Shown here: positions 22,028 through 29,589 of the stretch, in pieces
Layout: each line of letters begins with the position of its first letter
Numbering within the stretch: the first letter of the stretch is position 1
Assembly: GCF_000280925.3 (NCBI RefSeq)
Contig: NZ_CP012109.1
Coordinates: 5,724,501 to 5,788,500 of the forward strand
Origin: Myxococcus hansupus
GTDB lineage: Bacteria; Myxococcota; Myxococcia; Myxococcales; Myxococcaceae
DNA length: 64,000 nucleotides
Reading direction: 5' to 3'
Program-made: the position numbers and the translations under genes
The notes under the pieces: model-generated
What the model was told of the DNA's origin: nothing
What the model saw: the letters and a program-made list of their open reading frames with translations, nothing else
The model's database searches: none

Positions 22028-22594
22028 TTAGCGAACGTTGCCGATGGAGTTCTTGATCGTATCGTTGCGCGACTTCATCACGTTCGAGATCGCGGTGAAA
22101 GTCTGCGATTCCTGCTGGATGGCGGCCTGCAGGTTGAGGAGCTTGGAGTTCTCCTCGGCCATCTTGTTCAGCGAGAAATTGCCGTTGACCGTGTCCGTGG
22201 TGCTGCCGTTGCCCTGCGCACCCAGGCCCAGCGGCGAGCCGGAGCCGGCGACCGCGCCGCCACCCAGGCCACCACCGATACCGCCGCCAGCGGGCGCCAC
22301 CGCGCCGCCCAGGGTGCCACCCACCGCGGTGTTCATCACGCCCGCGTACGGCGCGCCCATGCCCGAGCCACCCGTCGAGGAGAACGTGTGCATCGAGGAG
22401 ACGGCGGCCGAGACGATCTGCCCACCCGGAACCATGCCGGCCATCGCGCCCACACCCGTGCCCACGGCGCTGGCAGCGCTGTTGAGGCCGTTGTGAAGCC
22501 GCGCGCCGAAACCGGTGTCCGGCGTCTGCCGCGCCGTCGTGACGTTGGTCGAGAGACGAACGTTCGGGCCCATCATGTTGTCGATCTTCGCCAT
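22028..22594 (-). CDS. 188-residue Gly-rich protein with SctI/needle-like C-terminus
   Basis: The N-terminus is polar (MAKIDNMMGPNVRLSTNVTT). Residues 35-130 are Gly/Ala-rich and mildly hydrophobic. The last 40 residues align with the SctI C-terminus without gaps and end at the same point: NSKLLNLQAAIQQESQTFTA against NAELLSLQASMYQYTQQLDL, then SNV against SKV, with 11 of 40 identical by eye. It is first in the operon that also encodes a TPR protein, the sigma factor and SctI. A promoter-like pair of boxes lies 71 bases upstream. It could be a second rod, a needle-type subunit or an early substrate. No signal peptide is seen. Confidence 0.6.
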   Translation of the reverse strand: MAKIDNMMGPNVRLSTNVTTARQTPDTGFGARLHNGLNSAASAVGTGVGAMAGMVPGGQIVSAAVSSMHTFSSTGGSGMGAPYAGVMNTAVGGTLGGAVAPAGGGIGGGLGGGAVAGSGSPLGLGAQGNGSTTDTVNGNFSLNKMAEENSKLLNLQAAIQQESQTFTAISNVMKSRNDTIKNSIGNVR

Positions 22595-22664
22595 TGCTTC
22601 CTCCAGGCGCTGCTTCCAGCGGAAAAGTCAGAGATCTTCGATGCTCAGGATGCTCTCACTTGCA

Positions 22665-22691
22665 TTATCGACCGAGGGCGCCGCCGGTTGC
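22665..22691 (-). promoter_or_regulatory. Candidate sigma-28-like promoter of the sctI-sigma operon
   Basis: Minus strand: GCAACCGG, 11 bases, GTCGATAA, ending 71 bases before the 188-codon gene. The second box matches GCCGATAA at 7 of 8. The first shares GCAAC with the promoter at 5566-5593. Confidence 0.5.
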
Positions 22692-22732
22692 CTATCCCCG
22701 GAAAAAAAGGACGCCTGGCCGCAAAACCACCG

Positions 22733-23008
22733 TCATTTCCGACCCTTGCCGCCCTTCGACTCCGCGATCAGCCGCTCGCGGGTCTCCACCAGCAGGCCCA
22801 GGAGCTCCTCGGCGCGGCCAATGGCGGCCTGGGCCTTCTTGCCCTGCTCCACCTTGGGGCCCTTGAGGTCGGTGAGGCCCGTCTTCACCGAGTCGAAGAA
22901 GCCGCGGACCTCTTCCACGGAGGCCGCCTCGAGCAGCGACTCGATGGCGGGAAACGAGGGCGCGGGGAGGTCCTGCGCGGTCGGGGACGGCTTGGCGGTG
23001 GGAGGCAT
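22733..23008 (-). CDS. Unknown 91-residue helical protein
   Basis: No family recognised. A Pro-rich N-terminus (MPPTAKPSPTAQDLPAPS) is followed by two helices: AIESLLEAASVEEVRGFFDS and KAQAAIGRAEELLGLLVETR, with a basic end. The ATG at 23008 has AGGAGA 11 bases upstream; earlier in-frame codons only add low-complexity residues. It is the first minus-strand gene at the edge of the T3SS island. The size and helical pair would suit a small structural or chaperone protein, but nothing stronger can be said. Confidence 0.6.
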   Translation of the reverse strand: MPPTAKPSPTAQDLPAPSFPAIESLLEAASVEEVRGFFDSVKTGLTDLKGPKVEQGKKAQAAIGRAEELLGLLVETRERLIAESKGGKGRK

Positions 23009-23274
23009 TTCGGAGACGGTCTCCTGTCGGGCCCCCCGCCGGGCTGGCAGGTGGGCACTGGGGCCCTGAAGGTACGGGAAATGGCCAGCCACCTTCAAGG
23101 CGCTCCCCTCCCCGCTCGACGTGTGCAGGCCACGAACCACCGGCCGGAGAGCGAACGGGCATTCCAGCAGGGGGGGCAGCAAGCCCTGTCCGCTTCCACG
23201 ACCGCACCTAGGTTTTCTCCAACGGAGGCCGTCGCCGCCTCCGCCCACTCACAACACGTCACAGGAGAAACCCC

Positions 23275-23895
23275 ATGAAGAAGCTCGTCGGAGTCTTCGC
23301 GACCATCGCCATGCTCGGATCCGGTGCCGCACTGGCCAACAACGATGAGAACAAGCCGAATGACACCGCGGCCCAGGGCGGCTCGGGCCAGGTGGGTGAC
23401 ACCCAAATCCAGAGGGACACCACCACCATCCAGCGCGAAACGACCGTGCCCAGCGAGCCTGGACTGGGCGGCTCCGGCACCATGGGCCACCAGGCCGCCA
23501 TGGGCCAGAAGGAGCTCAACGGCCGCGTCGTGAAGGCGGAGAGCGACAAGATCTTCGTCGACATGCAAGGCGCGGTGGTCCCGCTCGAAATCGACCGCGG
23601 CACCACGTTCAGCGACCCGACGCTGAAGAAGGCCAAGGACCTGCGCCCCGGCCAGGAGATTCGCGCCAGCTACGAGGTGAAGGACACCAAGAACGTCGCC
23701 AAGAGCATCTCGCTCTCCGGCACGGGCGGCGCGGGTGACGAGGCGCTGACGCCGGACTCGTCCATCAACCAGGACAACAACATGGGCGGCTCGGGGCTCG
23801 ACACCAAGCACGATGACGGCACCGGCGGCGCGGGCCACAACGACGGCGCCAAGAATCCGGACACGGGCTCCAGCACCTCGCCCGACACCTTCTAG
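23275..23895 (+). CDS. Secreted Gly/Asp-rich protein with small beta domain
   Basis: A 206-residue exported protein. The signal peptide is MKKLVGVFATIAMLGSGAAL with cleavage near ALA-NN. A polar Thr/Gln/Gly region runs to residue 80. A compact beta domain at about 81-145 (LNGRVVKAESDKIFVDMQG, VVPLEIDRGTTFSD, PGQEIRASYEVKD) resembles small OB-like domains found in many myxobacterial secreted proteins. The Gly/Asp-rich tail has repeated GGSG/GGAG motifs. CAGGAGAAACCCC places a good ribosome-binding site before the ATG. A 15-base hairpin follows. Function unknown. Confidence 0.8.
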   Translation: MKKLVGVFATIAMLGSGAALANNDENKPNDTAAQGGSGQVGDTQIQRDTTTIQRETTVPSEPGLGGSGTMGHQAAMGQKELNGRVVKAESDKIFVDMQGAVVPLEIDRGTTFSDPTLKKAKDLRPGQEIRASYEVKDTKNVAKSISLSGTGGAGDEALTPDSSINQDNNMGGSGLDTKHDDGTGGAGHNDGAKNPDTGSSTSPDTF

Positions 23896-23943
23896 GTGAA
23901 GCGCCACATCGCATGACAGACCCGCACCCCATGATGGGGAATC

Positions 23944-23977
23944 CAGGGCCCGCAGCCGCACCCGGCTGTGGGCCCTG
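23944..23977 (+). terminator. Strong hairpin after the secreted-protein gene
   Basis: CAGGGCCCGCAGCCG pairs with CGGCTGTGGGCCCTG over 15 bases with one G-T pair and a CACC loop, 48 bases after the stop. The T-tract is poor, but position and stability suggest termination. Confidence 0.6.
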
Positions 23978-24034
23978 CGCCTTGCCACGCGCGCCTTGAA
24001 AAGGGTCCGTGGCCCTGGCCCGGCGTACAGTCCA

Positions 24035-24050
24035 TTCAGTATTGACTGAA
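24035..24050. promoter_or_regulatory. Candidate operator (perfect palindrome) of the regulator-ABC operon
   Basis: TTCAGT-ATTG-ACTGAA, a perfect 6+6 inverted repeat with a 4-base spacer, 90 bases upstream of the GbsR/MarR-family gene. It is an AT-rich island in GC-rich sequence. Size and symmetry suit a dimeric winged-helix repressor, plausibly the one encoded next. Confidence 0.55.
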
Positions 24051-24139
24051 CGATGTCCGCCACTTAAAAGCCTGCCCGCCCACCTGGCTGCCAGTGGCCC
24101 CGAGACGGGGCGCCCGGCCGGTGCGGCTTGGGGACAGGC

Positions 24140-24646
24140 ATGGTGGAGTTGGAGACCGCCGAGCGCCGCTTCATCGAATCGATGGGGCAGTACTTCGAGC
24201 GGCGAGGGGGAACGCGAATCAGCGGGCGCATCTACGCGCTGCTGATGATTGCGGGCAAACCCCTGTCGAACAAGCGCATCGCCACGCTGCTCAACGTGAG
24301 TGCGGCGTCGGTGTCCACCAACCTCCGGGAATGCGCCGACATGGGCCTCGTGGAACCCACCAGCGTTCCCGGGGACCGCCAGCACTACTACGTCATTCAC
24401 TCCGAAGGGTGGGAAGGCAGTCTTCGGGCCGCGGAGGACGGGTTGAAGTCCTTTGCCCGCATCCTGGGCGCGGCCCTCGAGGTGCCCCACCTCTCTGGAA
24501 ATCAAAATTTACGCGACGCGTCTGACTTCTGTGCTTTCTACCTGACAGAGCTCGCCGGCATCGCCCAGCGGTGGCGCACGGCCCAGGCCCCGCGTGCCCC
24601 TCGCCCCGCCAAGACCTCCAAGACTCCGAAAGGACGCACCGCATGA
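24140..24646 (+). CDS. GbsR/MarR-family transcriptional regulator
   Basis: A 168-residue winged-helix protein. The domain covers about residues 25-95: ISGRIYALLMIAGKPLSNKR, IATLLNVSAASVSTNLRECA, DMGLVEPTSVPGDRQHYYV. The N-terminal FIESMGQYFERRGGTRISGR is characteristic of the GbsR subgroup. A helical dimerisation part and a basic Pro/Lys tail follow. The ATG at 24140 (GGGG 6 bases upstream) is preferred to a TTG four codons earlier. It overlaps the ABC ATPase gene by 4 bases, so it is the operon's own regulator, probably a repressor acting at the palindrome at 24035. Confidence 0.88.
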   Translation: MVELETAERRFIESMGQYFERRGGTRISGRIYALLMIAGKPLSNKRIATLLNVSAASVSTNLRECADMGLVEPTSVPGDRQHYYVIHSEGWEGSLRAAEDGLKSFARILGAALEVPHLSGNQNLRDASDFCAFYLTELAGIAQRWRTAQAPRAPRPAKTSKTPKGRTA

Positions 24647-25386
24647 ATCCCACCACCCCGCAGTCTCCCATCGTCTCCATCGCGAACGTGACCAAGGACT
24701 ACACCCTGGGCAAGGTGGTCGTCCCGGCGCTGCGCGGGGTGGACCTGGAAGTCCACGCCGGTGAGTTCATCTCCATCGCGGGTCCTTCGGGCAGTGGCAA
24801 GACGACGCTGCTCAACCTCATCGGCTGCGTGGACACCGCCACCGGCGGCGTGGTCCGCGTGGCCGGCCAGGACACCAAGCAGCTCACGGAGCGGCAGCTC
24901 ACCAACCTGCGCCTGCACACCATTGGCTTCATCTTCCAGAGCTTCAACCTGGTGCAGGTGCTGAGCGTCTTCCAGAACGTGGAGTTTCCCCTGCTGCTCC
25001 AGCGCAAGCTGGACAAGGCCCAGCGCCGCGAGCGGGTGATGCAGCTCCTGGAGCAGGTGGGCCTGGCCAGCCACGCCAAGCACCGCCCCAACGAGCTGTC
25101 CGGTGGCCAGCGCCAGCGCGTGGCCGTGGCGCGCGCGCTGGTCACGCGGCCGCAGTTGGTGCTGGCGGACGAGCCCACCGCCAACCTCGACTCGGTGACG
25201 GGCCAGAACATCATCGACCTGATGAAGGAGCTCAACCAGAAGGAGGGCACCACCTTCATCTTCTCCACCCACGACGCGAAGGTGATGAGCCACGCCAACG
25301 CGGTGGTGCGGCTGGCGGACGGCAAGTTCCTGGACCGCATCAGCGCCGCCGAGGCCAGCCGCGCCATGGCCTCCGGGAGCCACTGA
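24643..25386 (+). CDS. ABC transporter ATPase, LolD/MacB type
   Basis: A 247-residue ATPase. Walker A GPSGSGKTT is at about residues 46-54, the Q-loop is in FIFQSFNLVQVLSVFQNVE, the signature is LSGGQRQRVAVARAL, Walker B is LVLADEPTANLD, and the switch His is in STHD. The sequence is that of the LolD/MacB (type VII) class, which drives mechanotransmission across the periplasm instead of transport through the membrane. The ATG overlaps the regulator stop (ATGA) and the next gene follows by one base. Together with two FtsX-type permeases and a LolA-like protein, it most likely serves lipoprotein or lipid traffic. Confidence 0.93.
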   Translation: MNPTTPQSPIVSIANVTKDYTLGKVVVPALRGVDLEVHAGEFISIAGPSGSGKTTLLNLIGCVDTATGGVVRVAGQDTKQLTERQLTNLRLHTIGFIFQSFNLVQVLSVFQNVEFPLLLQRKLDKAQRRERVMQLLEQVGLASHAKHRPNELSGGQRQRVAVARALVTRPQLVLADEPTANLDSVTGQNIIDLMKELNQKEGTTFIFSTHDAKVMSHANAVVRLADGKFLDRISAAEASRAMASGSH

Positions 25387-25387
25387 C

Positions 25388-27496
25388 ATGGGACACTTCC
25401 GGTTGTTGCTACAGGTGGCCTTCCGCAACCTGTTCACCAGCAAGATCAACCTGCTCATCGGCGGCATCATCTTCTTCGGCACCCTGCTCGTCGTGGTGGG
25501 TGGCGCGCTGATGGACAGCATGGACAGCGCGATGAGCCGCAGCATCATCGGCAGCATCGCCGGGCACATCCAGGTCTACTCGGATGACTCGAAGGACCCG
25601 CTGGCGCTCTACGGCAGCATGAGCGGCGAGCCGGACCTGACGGCGCTGGACGACTTCAGCCAGCTCAAGCCCTTCCTGGAGAAGCACCCCAATGTCCAGA
25701 CGGTGGTGCCCCTGGGCACCAGCAGCGCCATCATCACCTCTGGCAACACGGTGGACCTGACGCTGTCGCGTCTGCGCGAGCTGTACAAGACGCGCGACGA
25801 CGCCGGCGAGACGCCCGCGCTGCGCGAGAACATCGACAGCGTGAAGGGCCACGTGCGGCAGATGGTGGAGCTGATGGCCGAGCAGACGGCCAAGAGCGAG
25901 CAGGAGCTGGGCGGCGGCAACAAGGACCCCGCCGAGCAGGAGTCACTCGCCCGCGCGCGCACGGACGCGTTCTGGGACGCCTTCGAGCAGGACCCGTACG
26001 GCGCGCTGGAGCTGCTGGAGAACCGCATCGCGCCGCAGATTCCGGACGGCGACATGCTGGAGCTGCGCTACGCCGGCACGGACCTGGACGCCTTCCAGCG
26101 CACCTTCGACCGGATGGAGATCGTGGACGGCCAGGCGGTGCCCACCGGGCAGCGCGGCATGCTGCTGTCCAAGCTCTTCTACGAGGAGTTCCTCAAGATG
26201 AAGTCCGCGCTGCGCCTGGACCACATCAAGCAGCAGCGGGAGCTCAACCAGAAGACCATCGCCACGGACCCGGAGCTGCAGCGCTGGGTGAAGGAGAACC
26301 AGACGCAGACGCGCGAAATCATCTTCCAGTTGGACCCCTTGAAGACGCGGGAGATGGTGTCGCGACTGCAGAAGCTGATGGGCTCGCAGGAAGCCGCGCT
26401 GGAGAAGCTGCTCACCCAGTTCTTCACCCTGGACGACGCCAACTTCGACACCCGCTACACGCAGTTCTACGCGGAGCTGGCCCCCCTGCTGGAGCTGTAC
26501 CGCCTGCGGATGGGTGACACCCTCACCATCACCGCCTTCACCCGCACCGGCTACATGCAGAGCGCCAACGTGAAGGTCTACGGCACCTACCAGTTTAAGG
26601 GCCTGGAGAAGTCCGCCATGGCCGGCGCGCTGAGCCTGATGGACCTCATGTCCTTCCGGGATTTGTACGGCTACCTCACCGCGGACAAGAAGGCGGAGCT
26701 GGCGGAAATCCAGAAGCAGAGCGGCCTGGAGGCCCTGAACCGGGAGCAGGCCGAGGAGGCCCTCTTCGGCGAGGACAGCGGCAACGTCCTGGTGGCGGAG
26801 TCCGCGTCGACGGACATCGACGACCGGGCCGCCTTCCTGGGCGCCGAGGAGACCCTCAAGCGCGACGACCTGCTCCAGCGCGTCTACAGCCAGCAGGAGA
26901 TTGAACAGGGCGTGGCCCTGAGCGCGGCGGTGATGCTCAAGAACCCGGAGCTGCTGGAGCAGACCATGGCGGAGCTGCGGCAGTCCGGGAAGGACGCGGG
27001 CCTGAAGCTGCGCGTGGTGTCCTGGCAGGAGGCGGCGGGCATCATCGGCCAGTTCGTGTTGCTCGGGAAGCTGGTGCTCTACTTCGCCGTCTTCATCATC
27101 TTCGTGGTGGCGCTGGTCATCATCAACAACGCCATGATGATGGCCACCCTGCAGCGCGTGCGCGAGGTGGGCACCATGCGCGCCATTGGCGCCCAGCGCT
27201 CGTTCGTGCTGGGCATGGTGCTGGTGGAGACGCTGGTGCTGGGGCTCGTGTTCGGCGCCGCCGGCTCGCTGGTGGGCAGCGGCTTCATGGCCTGGCTCAA
27301 CAGCACCGGCATCCCCGCGGGCAACGAGGCCCTCTACTTCTTCTTCTCCGGCCCCCGGCTGTTCCCCACGCTGAGCGCCAGCAACCTGGTGGCGGCGTTC
27401 GTCATCGTCCTGGTCGTTTCGGCCGTATCCACCCTCTATCCCGCGTTCCTCGCGACTCGGGTCTCGCCGCTCCAGGCGATGCAGACGGACGAGTGA
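25388..27496 (+). CDS. Large FtsX/MacB-type ABC permease
   Basis: A 702-residue permease of the four-span type VII class. One segment near the N-terminus (about 17-42, INLLIGGIIFFGTLLVVVGG) is followed by a very large periplasmic region (about 45-545). The C-terminal FtsX domain has FVLLGKLVLYFAVFIIFVV, MMATLQRVREVGTMRAIGAQ and a final segment before a TRVSPLQAMQTDE end. The REVGTMRAIGAQ coupling motif contacts the ATPase. The periplasmic part is about twice that of LolC/E and carries long helical stretches (TAKSEQELGGGNKDPAEQES), so it has an added domain. It pairs with the smaller permease 4 bases downstream. Confidence 0.9.
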   Translation: MGHFRLLLQVAFRNLFTSKINLLIGGIIFFGTLLVVVGGALMDSMDSAMSRSIIGSIAGHIQVYSDDSKDPLALYGSMSGEPDLTALDDFSQLKPFLEKHPNVQTVVPLGTSSAIITSGNTVDLTLSRLRELYKTRDDAGETPALRENIDSVKGHVRQMVELMAEQTAKSEQELGGGNKDPAEQESLARARTDAFWDAFEQDPYGALELLENRIAPQIPDGDMLELRYAGTDLDAFQRTFDRMEIVDGQAVPTGQRGMLLSKLFYEEFLKMKSALRLDHIKQQRELNQKTIATDPELQRWVKENQTQTREIIFQLDPLKTREMVSRLQKLMGSQEAALEKLLTQFFTLDDANFDTRYTQFYAELAPLLELYRLRMGDTLTITAFTRTGYMQSANVKVYGTYQFKGLEKSAMAGALSLMDLMSFRDLYGYLTADKKAELAEIQKQSGLEALNREQAEEALFGEDSGNVLVAESASTDIDDRAAFLGAEETLKRDDLLQRVYSQQEIEQGVALSAAVMLKNPELLEQTMAELRQSGKDAGLKLRVVSWQEAAGIIGQFVLLGKLVLYFAVFIIFVVALVIINNAMMMATLQRVREVGTMRAIGAQRSFVLGMVLVETLVLGLVFGAAGSLVGSGFMAWLNSTGIPAGNEALYFFFSGPRLFPTLSASNLVAAFVIVLVVSAVSTLYPAFLATRVSPLQAMQTDE

Positions 27497-27500
27497 GAAC

Positions 27501-28802
27501 ATGCTCCAGCTCTTCCTCATCGCATTCCGAAACCTCGGCACCCACCGCCGGCGCACCCTGCTGCTGGGTGGTGCCATCGCGGGCGTCACCACGCTGCTCG
27601 TCGTCCTCATGGGCCTGTCCACGGGGATGAAGGAGACGATGCTGCGCTCCGCCACCACGCTGTCCACCGGGCACGTCAACGTGGCCGGCTTCTACAAGGT
27701 GACGGCGGGCCAGGCGGCGCCCGTGGTCACCGCCTACCCGGCCGTCCTGGAGCAGATTCGCAAGGACGTGCCGGAGCTGGACTACGCCGTCCAGCGCGGC
27801 CGGGGCTGGCTCAAGGTGGTGAGCGAGACGGCCTCCATCCAGGTGGGCGTGGGCGGCATCGACATCCAGTCCGAGCCGGGCCTGCGCAAGGTGCTGCAGG
27901 TGCGCGCGGGCACGCTGGACGGCCTGGCCGAGCCCGACACGGTGCTGCTCTTCGAGAAGCAGGCCAAGCGGCTCAACGTGCAGGTGGGCGAGGCCGTGAC
28001 GCTGGCCGCGCAGACGATGCGCGGCACCAGCAACACCGTGGACGTGCGGGTGGTGGCCATCGCCGCGGACATGGGCATGCTGAGCGACTTCGGCATCTTC
28101 GTGCCGTCGGACACGCTGCGCGCGCTCTACCAGTTCAAGAGCGACACCGCGGGCGCCCTGATGCTCTACCTGAAGGACATCCAGCAGGTCCCCGTGGTGC
28201 AGGCGCGCCTGCGTCAGACGCTGACGGACGCGGGCCACACCGTGATGGACCATGACCCTCGCGCGTTCTTCATGAAGTTCGAGACGGTCAACCGCGAGGC
28301 GTGGACGGGCCAGCGGCTGGACATCACCAACTGGGAGGACGAAATCTCCTTCATCACCTGGACGCTCACCGCCCTCAACAGCCTCACGGGCGTGCTCATC
28401 TTCGTGCTGATGGTCATCATCGGCGTGGGCATCATGAACACGCTGTGGATCGCCATCCGGGAGCGCACCCGGGAGATTGGCACCCTGCGGGCCATTGGCA
28501 TGCAGCGCACCCGCGTGCTGCTGATGTTCGTCTTCGAGGCCATGCTGCTCGGCGTGCTGGGCACGCTGGCGGGCGCGGCCATCGGGCTCACGCTGTGCAT
28601 GGCCATCAACTCGATGGCGGTGAACGTCCCGGAGGCCGTGGCGGTCTTCATCATGTCGGACACGTTGAATCTGGCCGTCCATCCCGCGTCCATCCTGGGA
28701 GCCATGGCCTTCATCACGGCGTGCACCACCGCGGTCTCCCTCATCCCCTCCTTCCTCGCCGCGCGGCTCAAGCCGGTGACGGCGATGCACCACATCGGGT
28801 GA
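27501..28802 (+). CDS. FtsX/LolC/E-type ABC permease
   Basis: A 433-residue permease of normal LolC/E length. The N-terminal segment has RTLLLGGAIAGVTTLLVVLM, the MacB-type periplasmic core domain lies at about 45-260, and the C-terminal FtsX domain has FVLMVIIGVGIMNTLWIAIR, ERTREIGTLRAIGMQRTRVL and two further spans. The ERTREIGTLRAIGMQ coupling helix is conserved. It probably forms a heterodimer with the larger permease at 25388, as LolC does with LolE. It starts 4 bases after that gene. Confidence 0.92.
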   Translation: MLQLFLIAFRNLGTHRRRTLLLGGAIAGVTTLLVVLMGLSTGMKETMLRSATTLSTGHVNVAGFYKVTAGQAAPVVTAYPAVLEQIRKDVPELDYAVQRGRGWLKVVSETASIQVGVGGIDIQSEPGLRKVLQVRAGTLDGLAEPDTVLLFEKQAKRLNVQVGEAVTLAAQTMRGTSNTVDVRVVAIAADMGMLSDFGIFVPSDTLRALYQFKSDTAGALMLYLKDIQQVPVVQARLRQTLTDAGHTVMDHDPRAFFMKFETVNREAWTGQRLDITNWEDEISFITWTLTALNSLTGVLIFVLMVIIGVGIMNTLWIAIRERTREIGTLRAIGMQRTRVLLMFVFEAMLLGVLGTLAGAAIGLTLCMAINSMAVNVPEAVAVFIMSDTLNLAVHPASILGAMAFITACTTAVSLIPSFLAARLKPVTAMHHIG

Positions 28803-28806
28803 ACAC

Positions 28807-29589
28807 ATGCGCCTCATGAACATGCTGTCCGCCGCGGCCCTGGCCGTGGCGCTGCTGTCCGCGCCGGCCGCCCTGGCCATGGAGCAGGCCGAGCAGGTGA
28901 AGCTCCTGGCCACCATCGACGACCGCCAGCGCAACGGCGGCGACTACAAGGCGATGGTCTACCTGGAGCAGAAGGAGAAGGGGAAGGCGGACCTCGTCTA
29001 CGAGCTGGTCGTCTACCGCCGCGACGCGGACGACAAGCTGATGATGCTCTTCACCAAGCCCAAGGCGGAGGCGGGCAAGGGCTACCTGCGCCTGGACAAG
29101 AACCTCTGGAACTACGACCCCAACGTGGGCCGCTGGGAGCGACGCACCGAACGCGAGCGCATCGCCGGCACGGACAGCCGCCGCGCGGACTTCGACGAGT
29201 CGCGGCTGGCCGAGGAGTTCGACCCCTCCTATGAGGGCGAGGCGAAGCTGGGCAAGTACACCGCCCACGTGCTGAACCTGAAGGTCAAGCCGAACGTGGA
29301 CGTGGCCTACCCCGTCCTCAAGCTCTGGGTGGACAAGGAGTCCGGCAACATCCTCAAGCAGGAGGAGTACGCCCTCTCCGGCCGGAAGATGCGCACGGCG
29401 CTCTACCCCCGCTGGAAGAAGATGTTCAGCGAGTCCAAGAAGGACAACGTCTGGGTGCCCGAGGAGATGCGCATCTACGACGAGGTCGAGAAGGGCAACT
29501 CCACCACCATCCTCATCAAGACGGTGGACCTGCGCCCGCTGGAGGCCAACCTCTTCACCAAGGCGTGGCTCGAGAGCAAGAGCCGATGA
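28807..29589 (+). CDS. LolA-like periplasmic outer-membrane lipoprotein-sorting protein
   Basis: A 260-residue exported protein. The signal peptide is MRLMNMLSAAALAVALLSAP with cleavage near ALA-M. The mature part is an incomplete beta-barrel of the LolA/LolB-like superfamily (outer membrane lipoprotein-sorting protein), with GGDYKAMVYLEQKEKGKADL, YELVVYRRDADDKLMMLF, GYLRLDKNLWNYDPNVGRW and a C-terminal VWVPEEMRIYDEVEKGNS. This subclass is typically encoded next to MmpL or FtsX-type exporters. It would carry a lipid or lipoprotein from the ABC complex to the outer membrane. It overlaps the next gene by 4 bases. Confidence 0.88.
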   Translation: MRLMNMLSAAALAVALLSAPAALAMEQAEQVKLLATIDDRQRNGGDYKAMVYLEQKEKGKADLVYELVVYRRDADDKLMMLFTKPKAEAGKGYLRLDKNLWNYDPNVGRWERRTERERIAGTDSRRADFDESRLAEEFDPSYEGEAKLGKYTAHVLNLKVKPNVDVAYPVLKLWVDKESGNILKQEEYALSGRKMRTALYPRWKKMFSESKKDNVWVPEEMRIYDEVEKGNSTTILIKTVDLRPLEANLFTKAWLESKSR

